Positions 20,395-30,131 of a DNA stretch of 64,000 bases are shown piece after piece. The stretch spans positions 45,209,327-45,273,326 of the forward strand of contig CM049308.1 of the NCBI GenBank assembly GCA_026874595.1. Direction: 5' to 3'. A model generated the notes under the pieces. It made no database searches. It was not told the origin of the DNA and saw only the letters and a program-made list of their open reading frames with translations. Every line of letters starts with the position of its first letter. Positions within the stretch are counted from its first letter, which is position 1. This DNA is from Sipunculus nudus (Eukaryota; Annelida; Sipuncula; Golfingiida; Sipunculidae). A program made the position numbers and the translations under genes.

Positions 20395-20794
20395 TGACTG
20401 GGGACATTAGTTACATTTCAGCTGTATAGATTTAATAAAATAAAAATACATATATCTAATACATATATTATAAAAAATAGATCCAATTTAACAAATGTGT
20501 AAACTACTGGACTGTCAACAATTTATAAAAAAATCAACCAGTGATCATGGTTATGATAAATATTCTATGTTCACAAACTGATCACATTCTTCAATTTTAA
20601 CATTAGGAAATGCATGTTTTGGTCACAAAATATTATTTGCAACAATTTCTTACACATCAATACAAACCAATCATGTCAACCAGCCATGACCTATATTACC
20701 TTTTCCTCTTAGACTTTATCTCCATTTGATATTATTTTAGATTTTTACCTTCAAGGTCAACTTCAGCTGAGCACAGTGACCCATGAGTCCCTTG
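20395..20794 (+). mobile_element. F1 right-end module (about 400 bp)
   Basis: Copies of this module lie at 29265-29650 and 56986-57374. Each ends with CAGCTGAGCACAGTGACCCAT and CCCTTG before TT. The preceding 100 bases to 20290 are AT-rich with nothing recognisable. Confidence 0.65.
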
Positions 20795-20796
20795 TT

Positions 20797-21876
20797 TTAT
20801 AAAATTTTCCATTATTCTGGGGGGGGGGGGGGTAATTTGGAGCCCCAGAGCTCAAAGGATATGGGTAATAGAGACCTTATTAGTGAATAGTGAAAAATTT
20901 CATACAAAAACTTCAATATCTCATTAACTACATCACTGATGGTCATGATTTTTGGCATACATATTGATTATGAGATGTTTCATCAGTTTCTGCAGACTGG
21001 TGGCGCCACCTGTATTTTTTATTTTTTTACGAATTGTTTTCTGTATTTTTGAGACCTTAAAAAATGTGAACATCTGTTAACAGGGCACAAATCTTAAAGA
21101 CTGGACCTAAAATCTTCATTCTTGACAATCTGAGAGACCTATAAAAAGTCTCCATGGAAACCAGAAATTAGGTCTCTGTTACCCATATCCTTCGAGCTAT
21201 GGGGCCCCAAAGTACCCCCCAGAATAGTAAAAAATTTCATTAAAAAACTTTAATATCTCATTAACTACATCACTGATGGTCATGATTTTTGGCATACATA
21301 TTGATTATGAGATGTTTCATCAGTTTCTGCAGACTGGTGGCGCCACCTGTATTTTTTTATTTTTTACGAATTGTTTTCTCTATTTTTGAGACCTTTAAAA
21401 AATGTGAACATCTGTTAACGTGGCACAAATCATAAAGACTGGACCTAGAATCTTCATTCTCGACACACTGAGAGACCTATGAAAAGTCTCCATGGAAACC
21501 AGAAATTAGGTCTCTGTTACCCATATCCTTCGAGCTATGGGGCTGCAAAGTACCCCCCAGAATAATGGAAAATTTGATACAAAAGCTGAAGTATCTGAAC
21601 AACTAATCCAGAGACCACCATGGTTCTTTGCATGGATATTGACCATTAAGTGTTTTCATTAGTTTCTGCAAACTGGTGGAGCCACCTGTATTTTTTTTAA
21701 AGTTTACGCATTTTTTCTCTATTTTTGAGATATATTAATACAGACACAATCTCAGCCTGTTGGTTAATCTTTTTGATGCTTCAGTTGAATGGTTATATAC
21801 TACCATTCAGATGATAAAATTTCCTTTTGCAAATCTCTTCCAAGTCAGCTGAGCATCATGACCCATGGGTCACTTG
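20797..21876 (+). mobile_element. F1 tandem array (about 337-bp unit) with right end
   Basis: Units contain CATCTGTTAACAGGGCACAAA, AGGTCTCTGTTACCCATATC, a TACCCCCCAGAATA stretch and the palindrome at 20999 and 21336. The array ends GTCAGCTGAGC...TGACCCATGGGTCACTTG (CTTG 21873-21876). The first 85 bases, including a G14 run (20819-20832), are in inverted orientation relative to the rest. Confidence 0.65.
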
Positions 21877-22069
21877 TTGATCAACTGGTTTCAAATTTTT
21901 GGTGTTAACAGATGAAATGCTAAAAAACACATGCTGTGAAAATTGATTCCACAGCCCTTACAGGAAAAAACGTGCCATGGTCAAATTTTGGCAAAATTTG
22001 AGGTATCAATTTTTCTTTTTGCTAATTTTTAAAAAAATTTAAAAGATTTTGATCAAATTTTAGGCATAC
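21877..22069 (-). mobile_element. F1b fragment, reverse orientation
   Basis: This is the reverse complement of 39950-40140: it reads GATCAACTGGTTTCAAATTT, then AACGTGCCATGGTCAAA, then the T-rich stretch. It is truncated at both ends. Confidence 0.65.
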
Positions 22070-22977
22070 AGTCAAGCCCCCTTGTGTCATGTCCGCGGTG
22101 CATGCATAATTTATGATTATAACCGGGATGTGACATTATGCGGGCTTCAACATCAATGTCCTTTTCAGTCATAGAAAACACCTTATGTCTCAAATGATAT
22201 AAAATAAACCGTCAATAAAAAGTAAACAGAAACCTTTATGAATATTTTATTGCATAACGGCATATTAAATTTTGTTTATGCGCACCAAACAATTTATTAC
22301 CTGTGAGGTGTGTGCAGCATGCCACATTAACTGAAAAAAAATCCAACTTGCCAACAGAAAGAGACTTAGCGTCTGGGTCATGAGGTCAAATTCTGGAAAT
22401 ATGTGGCACAGTTATAATGTTATGCGTAGGCAAACTATTTTACAAGATAATTCATTCCCCGGCTATTACGCCTTATTTTCCTGATATCTTATTAATGACT
22501 CAAACTTCCGTGATTGTCTTTATGATAGGACTGTTCGGGAAGTGGGCATCGTCATGCCATTGTCAATTTTCTGAAGTTTCGCCACGATTGGGGTTTTATA
22601 CCGGGTATCTCCTCCAGTGCTCACAATACCTCCAGCATTTCGTGGACCCTTAAAGAGGATTTTCAGTTGTAAGCAACGTTTTGAGCTCGTGCTGCATATC
22701 ATCTCGGCGAAATGTTACTGAGGTGTAAACCGTGGCCTTTCAAAGGCCAGGAGTTCATTATGTATGATATCTGAACGCAAACATCGCCCTTGTTAACGTA
22801 TGAAGAAACGCAATGATTTGGATAAGTGTGGTATCTTATGACGTAAATTAGCTAAGGCATGGGGAGTGACCCTCATGCATCACTGCACTTGCCTGGCGCA
22901 CACAGGTGGGAGATGCGATCGTTCAGGATTATGACAATATTACATGATATTAAAGGATCAGATTAGATCATAAACAC
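22070..22977. other. Unrecognised, GC-richer island
   Basis: Base use differs from the flanks and no similarity to other parts of the window is visible. It opens CAGTCAAGCCCCCTTG, which resembles the start of some Tc1/pogo-type terminal inverted repeats, but no matching right end is present before the LINE at 22978. Short frames (plus 22417-22653, minus 22520-22702) show no recognisable domain. It could be a truncated DNA transposon or old single-copy DNA. Confidence 0.3.
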
Positions 22978-23580
22978 ACACACACATTAATAATAATATA
23001 TAGTATTTATATAGCGCCAGAATTCTCAGATGGTCGGATTCACAGCACAACACACACACACCATCACATACTATTTCGTGGAAATCTCCTCCCTGTGCCT
23101 GACCCAGAAAAAAAAAATAGATACTAATTACCAAAAGCTTGACGAAAGAGATACGTTTTTAAATAAGTTTTAAATGATACAAGTGTTGGAGATTTTCTAA
23201 GTATAATGGGAAGTGAATTCCAAACTTTTGGGGCTATGAAACTGAAGGAATGTTCACCAATTTTCATATTACACTTTGGTACTTTAAGAAAATTTCCGCC
23301 AGCCGAGCACAGCGTACGCAAAGGCCGATAAGTTAGTGTTTTTTCAGTCAAATATGATGGAAGTGAGTCATCAAAACGGCGGTAAACAAAAACAGAAATT
23401 TTGTCTTGTATACGGTACTTGACGGGAAGCCAATGGAGCTGTTTGAGCAGTGGGGTTAAGTGGTCGGTCTTACACTTCTTAAGAATGAGACGCGCCACAT
23501 TATTCTGGACTATCTGTAGCCGCGAGACTTGCTCTGCAGGTAACCCAGCAAGAACATTGATATATATTATCATTTATTTA
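22978..23580 (-). mobile_element. 5'-truncated CR1/L2-like LINE 3' end
   Basis: It contains the last 149 codons of a LINE ORF2 followed on the minus strand by a short 3' UTR ending GGCGCTATATAAATAC and an ATTATTATTAA-type tail. Such 3' ends are typical of the CR1/L2 group. The 5' boundary abuts the F2 start at 23582. Confidence 0.75.
23124..23573 (-). pseudogene. C-terminal fragment of a CR1/L2-type reverse transcriptase
   Basis: A 149-codon open frame that is only the tail of the ORF2 protein. It reads LQIVQNNVARLI, LTPLLKQLHWLPVKYRIQDK, a LPSYLTE stretch, KIGEHSFSFIAPKVWNSLP and FKTYLKTYLFRQAF. This order is the hallmark of the region after the RT domain in CR1, L2 and related LINEs. The catalytic RT core and endonuclease are missing, so it is a dead fragment even though the frame is open. 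Confidence 0.85.
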
Positions 23581-23581
23581 T

Positions 23582-25735
23582 TAGCGAACCTGTGAGCTTA
23601 TGCGATGGTCATCCGTCGTGTGTTGTGCGTCGTGCGTCGTCTGTACGTTAACCATAGCTATCTCAAAAACGGCAGGAGCTAGCATCACCAAATTTTTTGC
23701 AAATATTCAGTCATCCAAAAAACTATATCGGATTTTTTTTTTTTTTTTCTAACTGCTTTTTCTTAGATTTTATAGGGAAAAAGCTTTAAAAACTTTAAAA
23801 ATCTTCTTCTCTGAAACTGTCCAGCCAAATTGTCCAATATTTCACAGAAATGATCCCTGGAATAATCTTTCTCAAGTTTGTTCGAATGGTTCCAGTTCGG
23901 TGATATTTGGCCGAGTTAAACGGCTTGAGCTATCATCACCAAATTTTATGCCAATGTTGGTCACATGAGTCGTATCTAAAATTGAGGTATTGGTGGTGCC
24001 ACATGCATCAGCCTTTTTTGTACAGGGGTCATAAGTGCCTGTATCATACTGACGGCAACAAAAAAACATCTTCTCTAAAACCATATGGCCAAATTGTTTC
24101 ATATCACACAGAAAAGATCCTAGGGTAGTTCTTTCTGAGGTTTGTTCAAATGGTCTCAGTTCAGTGACTTTTGGCTGAGTTATGGGAAGCTGAATTTATG
24201 GGAAGCTGAATTTAGTCATATGCCATAACAGCCCATTTTAGCTCAGTGGTTACAAAGATCTTCTTCTCAAAAACCACTGGGCCACATTCTTAAATCTCAC
24301 ACATTAATTATCCTTAGATGTTGATAATTCAAGTTTGTTCAAATGGTTTTGGTTCAGTGCATTTTGGCTGAGTTACGGGAAGCTGAACTTAGCCAGTTTG
24401 CTATATCTTCCTATATGAGTAATAAACCTGCGAAACGTTTTTCGACTGATGCCACTGAAGCCAGTTCGTTTAATATTTTACAAGAATGATCCCAACAATA
24501 ATTCTTATACTAATTGTCATTAATGGTTCCACATGAATGATTTTTGGCTGAATTATGGAGATAGAATGAGTCATTTTACCATATATGTTAGCTGTGTTAT
24601 GCTGTTACATCTAGCCTGGCACCAGTTTATCAGCATCTATTACATCATGCCACTAGACATTTAGAGTTATTCCTCATACCATGCAATGTTACAATCATGG
24701 ATATTCAGTTCTCTGTGGCTATATAAAGACAACTGTATGTGGATTATAAATTATCGGTATCCCTACTCAACTTAATTCAAGAATTTGCCATCAGTGAGAT
24801 ATATCTTAATTTTAATTTTGGATTCAGTATGCATCTGTAATAATTTTACATATATTCCTGATTTCCTTTTTTTATAAAAAGTCAGCTGAAAAGCATTTTG
24901 TATCGGGAAAATAAATTTCAAAGTTATTTCAAATAGGGACCACTTTTTTGATGGCAGCACTTGGTTTACCATTGGAAGATTGCCAGTGCCTTGATGTTGG
25001 CTATTAGCCAAGATGATGTCAGCTCTATAAATAGTTTTGGCACAGTGCCAGGATTGGAAGTAGTGCAGCCAGGTATAGGTCAAGAGTTCACTCAGTGCAG
25101 TAGCTGCATTCTATTTATAGCTTTGGCAGACTGCTCCCTGCATCATATCTGGCACCAAAGTTCAGCCTGAATATATTTATAGCTTTGGCAGACTGCCAGC
25201 TGTGTCAGATTATGCAACAGGTCAAGAGTTCACTCAGTGCAGCCAGGTACAGGTCAAAAGTTCACTCAGTCTAGCCAGGTGCAGGTCAAGAGTTCACTCA
25301 GTGCAGTAGCTTGAGGCAGCAATTTGTCACAGGTCACTCGGGGGCAACTGCCTTACCTTAGCCTTGTCAACCCAGTGCATCAAACTCTGGGGAAGTTTGA
25401 TGTATTGGACTGAAATTTTGATCTGCCTATGCGTCTTTGATGGTATTCTCATTGACAGGACAGGTGGTGCCACCTACATTAACTTTTTGCAGTGTACGCG
25501 CCTGCTTATTTCTACAGAGGAATTTGATACATCAGCCTAAAATTGGGCATGTTTATACATATCGGGTAGCTTTATAGTGTACAAGACTGGTGGCGCCACC
25601 TACAATAATTTTGCACAGTGTATGTCCCTGCTTATTTTACAGGAGGGGTTTGACATATCAGTCTGACATTGGGCATATTTATATATATCTTCATTGTATA
25701 AAAGACTGGTGGTGCCAGCAACAATCATTGTATCC
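23582..25735 (+). mobile_element. F2 Helitron-like element, long form, second copy
   Basis: It starts TAGCGAACCTGTGAGCTTATGCGATGG, with the CGTCGTGCGTC stretch after it. The order follows the 3836-7199 copy: CTTCTTCTCTGAAACTGT units, a spacer (24600-24960), DR2 motifs (25077-25296), then units with GGTGGCGCCACC (25589-25600). Small ORFs here are not shared between copies and are not credited. Confidence 0.6.
25077..25296 (+). promoter_or_regulatory. Array of DR2 motifs in F2
   Basis: Perfect AGGTCA-nn-AGTTCA at 25077-25090, 25219-25232, 25251-25264 and 25283-25296, in the same setting as at 6442-6731. Confidence 0.5.
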
Positions 25736-25770
25736 GCCAAAACTCCTCCATAACCACTGGGCAGAATTTT

Positions 25771-27095
25771 TATGCCCCTGCCACAAAATGGCCGGGGCAT
25801 ATAGTTTTAACCATGTCCGTCATTCCGAAATCAAATAGTTGTACAGACTTTTTTTCGCAATGCCTGCAGATATTGGCCTGATTTTAGGAGTGTGGGCAGA
25901 TAATGACCAGTTTCAGATCGAGTTCGCGTTTCGTCCCGGTTGACCTACTTTTGATCGTTTTACGGCTCCTAAACTTAGAAAATTTCATGAAAAATAGATA
26001 TTTATATGACAAATACACATGTACAGCCGTTTTAGCCCTCAGCTTATAGGCTGATGGGCTATTGTCGTTACCCAAGCTGTCCGTCTGTCCATCTGTCTGT
26101 CCGGTGTCTGTCCGTCCGTCCGTCCGTTCCGCGTCTGTTAACTTTTACCTTGTGAGTGACATATCTCTAAAAGGATTCACCGTTGGAATTTTATTTCATC
26201 AGTGAAGATGTATATCGATAAAATCTCGGTCAAGTTCGAAGATGGGTGACCTTGACCCATTTTTCTACATTTTAGAGCTGATTATAGAAAAACACTCAGA
26301 AGTTTATATCTCAGGAACCATTGTGTGGATTTTCACAAAACTTACTATGATCATTGGGACTGATGGTCTGTATGTGCTGCACAATTTTGGTGGCGCCACC
26401 TGCAATTTCTGATTTTTTAATGAAATTTTATCGATTTTTTCAATTTTGGCCTTTTGTGCAGGATATCTCCAAAGGTATTCAACACAGGAACTTCATTTCT
26501 TCAGTGCTATTGCATTATATTTACAAAATCTTGGTCAAGTTCAAACTTGGGTGATCTTGACCTACTTTTCAAGGTCACAGAGCTTAGTATAGAAAAAAAA
26601 CTTAGGAGCTTATTTCTCAGGAAGCATTTGGTGGATTGTTATGAAACATGGTATATACCTCTCCAATTTAAATTTATAAATGATTATCAACTTTTGCTAA
26701 TATTCTAGTTTCGCAATACAATGCTTACAGATACTGGCCTAATGTTTGGTCTGTGGGCGCATAATGACCACTTACAGATCGAGTTCGCATTTCGTCCCAG
26801 TTAACCTATTTTTTCACCATATGACAGATCCTGAACATAGAAAATTTCATGAAAGACAGAAATTTTCATGAAAAATGCATATATATGGACTTTTTTTCAC
26901 AATGCCTGCAGATACTGGCCTGGTTTTTGGTGTGTTGCTTGATAATGACCCTTTACAGATCGAGTTTGCATTTTGCCCTTGTTGACCTACTTTTGACCAT
27001 ACAACACTTCCTGAACTTAAAAAATTTTACAAAATTTAACAAATGTTTCTAATTTGCCCGAGGCGGGGGCATTCGTGTCATTCCAACACATCTAG
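25771..27095 (+). mobile_element. F7 Helitron-like element with nested F6
   Basis: The left end TATGCCCCTGCC...GGCCGGGGCATA is a terminal hairpin. The right end has GGCGGGGGCAT (matching the left arm), a TGT-CATTCCA-ACA hairpin and CTAG at 27092-27095. The body consists of units of about 185 bp (TTCGCAATGCCTGCAGATA...GGTTGACCTACTTTT). A second F7 right part lies at 29653-30131. Confidence 0.6.
26034..26708 (+). mobile_element. F6 Helitron-like element nested in F7
   Basis: It starts AGCCCTCAGC-TTATAG-GCTGATGGGCT, a hairpin with small bulges, followed by a CTGTCCGTCCGTCC stretch. It ends AATATT-CTAG (26705-26708) and contains the palindrome at 26389-26400. Flanks rejoin inside the T-run of an F7 unit, again at TT. 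Confidence 0.55.
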
Positions 27096-28729
27096 TTTAA
27101 AATTAGGAATTATGATCGGTCACATGTGAACTGCTGCGCCCTCATTTTTGGTTGACCTCTCTGCCCAGTGTCCATTTGTGCGTCTGTTTCCACACATAAA
27201 CCCACATATCTCGGGAACCGTTAGACCGATCAGGCTAAAAATTTTGCACAAATGTTGCCCTTTGATAGCTTCATAACATACACTAAAAATGGTAGCACCA
27301 CCTGAAACCATTTTTTTCACAGCGTCCATCTGTTCATCTGCCTTGGAACAAAATCACCCACATTTCAGCAGTGGTTTGACTTTTCCACCTGATATTTTGC
27401 AGGTTTATTCATCCTTGACAGCTTTCTCGATTTTATAACAGGTGGTGCCACCTACATTCACATTTACTCTCAGACATCCAAGCTCATATCAGGAACCGTT
27501 TGACTGATATGGCCAAAATTTTGCATGTGTATAGATCTCACATAGCTCTTTATCATACACAAAACTGGAGGGGCCACATGCAACCATTTTTGCACAGCGT
27601 CTGTCTGTTTGTCTGCCTTTAGATAATGTCACTCATATCTCGGCATTGGTTTGATATATCTGCCTAAAATTTTGCAGTTTTATACATCCTGGATAGCTTT
27701 CTTGATTTTATGACATGTGGCACCACCTACATTATAGTTTACGCTACAGACATCCAAGTTCATATCTCGGGAACCGTTTAAACGATTAGGCCAAAATTTT
27801 GCATGTGTATAGATCTCACATAGGTCTTTATCATACACAAAACTGGAGGGGCCACATGCAACCATTTTTGCACATTTTGCACAGTGTCTGTCTGTTTGTC
27901 TGCCATGGCCTAAAATCACTCATTTCTCTGTATTTGTTTGACATAACTGCCAAAAATTTTGCAGGTTTATACATCCAGGACAGCTTTCTTGATTTTATGA
28001 CAGGTGGCGCCACCTAAATTCTAGTTTACGCTGCAGACATCCAAGCTCATATCTTGGGAACCGTTTGAACGGTTGGGCCAAAATTTTGTATGTGTATAGA
28101 TCTCACATAGGTCTTTATCATATACAAAAGTGGAGGGGCCACCTGCAACCATTTTTGCACATTTTGCACAGCGTCTGTCTGTTTGTCTGCCGAGGCCTAA
28201 AATCACTCATTTCTCTGTAGTGCTTTGACATAACTGCCTAAAATTTTGCAGGTTTATACATCCTGGACAGCTTTCTTGATTTTATGACAGGTGGCGCCAC
28301 CTAAATTCTAGTTAACGCTGCACACATCCAAGCTCATATCTCAGGAACCATTTGATCTATTGGGCCAAAATTGTGCATGTGTTTAGATCTCACATAGGTC
28401 TTTATCATACACAAAACTGGAGGGGCCACCTGCAACCATTTTTGCACAGCGTCTGTCTGTTTGTCTGCCGTGGCCTAAAATCACTCATATACATGTAGAG
28501 GTTTGACTTTTCTGCCTAAAATTTCGCATATGTACACAACTTGGACAGCTTTCTGGATTTGTGGTAGGTGGCATAACCTACATACACATTTAGGCTGCAG
28601 ACATCCATGCTAATATGCAACATACCTCACTCTATTTCCCCTTGCCACTCAAATCCATGCCTCACTTCACCCGTTCCACTCTGATTTTGGCTGATACACG
28701 TAGTCACTTGTCGGCTACCCGTATTCTAG
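27096..28729 (+). mobile_element. F4 Helitron-like element with about five tandem units
   Basis: After a short piece ending CACATGTGAACTGCTGC (27121-27145, shared with 49331-49350) come units of the 278-bp type. Perfect palindromes are at 28003 and 28290, and decayed ones near 27440, 27718 and 27850. The tail has TAGTC-ACTTGTC-GGCTA (28711-28727 region), CCCGTATT and CTAG (28726-28729). Confidence 0.6.
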
Positions 28730-28912
28730 TTTTTAAAGTTTACACATTTTTTTTCTATTTTTGAGATGTATAAATACAGACTTAATCTTGGCCTGTTGGT
28801 TAATCTGTTTTATGCTTCAGTTGAATGAGTATATACTACCATTCTGATGATAAAATTGCCTTTTGCGAATCTCTTCCCAGTCAGCTGAGCGTCTTGACCC
28901 ATGGGTCACTTG
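28730..28912 (+). mobile_element. F1 right-end fragment
   Basis: It matches 21700-21876: TGGTTAATCTG, ACTACCATTC, GTCAGCTGAGC, TGACCCATGGGTCA and CTTG (28909-28912). Confidence 0.65.
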
Positions 28913-29220
28913 TTAATTGAAAATGTGTAAAATTTATTGGAAAAAAAATAATTGGATTAGAAAAAATTAAGATCTGATTGAAACATTCTTTCCTCAGGAG
29001 AACGGAACATAAAGTATTCAGCTGTCTGTCTGTCCATTATCTCTCCGTTATCCTTAAATATATATTATTTATGAAATTTCTCTATAAGCACATAAGCACT
29101 GTTGAAATAACTTTCATATGCTGCATGTGTATGGATTTAAGCTATTTAAGTCTGAAATTTGAAAGCAACTTATATATTCAGTTGAGTAATATTACATATG
29201 TTAAACTTTTATCCCACCAA
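28913..29220. repeat. R2 module, also at 61771-62060
   Basis: The two copies share GAACGGAACATAAAG-like, CTGTCTGTCCAT and ATGGATTTAAGCTATT blocks over about 290 bp. Each directly follows an F1 right end, so R2 may be the flank of a duplicated segment. No gene is seen. Confidence 0.55.
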
Positions 29221-29650
29221 CCCCCCCCCCCCCAACCACCACAACCAAGTCTTTCCATCTGTGGGGATATTAGTTATATTTTAACTGTATACATTTTATA
29301 AAATAGAAAAAAAAACATATAAACATATATATAATAGGTCCAATTTAACAATTGTGTAAACTACTGAACTGTCAACAGTTATCAAAAAGCCAACCAATAA
29401 TCATGGTATTAATATTCATCTTATGGTCACAAACTGCTCACATGCTTCAATTTTAACATTAGGAAATGCATGGTTTGGTCACAAAATATTATTTAAAACA
29501 ATTTCTTACTTAGCAGTATAAACCAATCATGTCAACCAGCCATGGCCTATATTACCTTTACTTCCTAGTCTCTATCTCCAAATGATATTATTTTAGATTT
29601 TTACCTTCAAGGTCAACTTCAGCTGAGCACAGTGACCCATGGGTCCCTTG
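29221..29650 (+). mobile_element. C13 tract and F1 right-end module
   Basis: C13 at 29221-29233, an AACCACCACAACC stretch, then the F1 right-end module matching 20395-20794. It ends TGACCCATGGGTCCCTTG (CTTG 29647-29650). Confidence 0.6.
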
Positions 29651-30131
29651 TTAATGAATTTTTATCAGATTTTTCAATTTTGGCCTTTTTTGTAGGATAT
29701 CTCCAAAGGTATTCAACACAGAAACTTCATTTCTTTACCAAATCTTGGTCAAGTTCAAAGATGGGTGATCTTGACCTACTTTTCAAGGTCACAGAGCTTA
29801 GAATAGAAATAAAACTTAGTTTTTGTTTCGTCCCAGTTGACTTATTTTTAACCGTATGACAGATCCTGAACGTAGAAAATTTCATGGAAACTAGAAATTA
29901 TTATGAAAAATGCATATGTATGGAATTTTTTTCACAGTGCTTGCAGATACTGGCCTGATTTTTTGGTGTGTTGCTTGATAATGACCTGTTACAGATTGAG
30001 TTTGCATTTTGTCCTGGTTGACCTACTTTTAACCATATGACAGCTCCTGAACTTAAAACATTACACAAAATTAAACAAATATTTCTAATTTGCTCCAGGT
30101 GGGGGTATTCATGTCATTCCGACACATCTAG
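29651..30131 (+). mobile_element. F6/F7 fragments with F7 right end
   Basis: It begins with F6-like sequence (TTTTTCAATTTTGGCCTTTT), continues into F7 units, and ends GGTGGGGGTAT, TGTC-ATTCC-GACA hairpin and CTAG at 30128-30131. Confidence 0.55.

Noticed and set aside
22417-22653. 78-codon ORF in the unexplained island
   Set aside because: No domain, no splice context, and an overlapping frame on the other strand is equally open.
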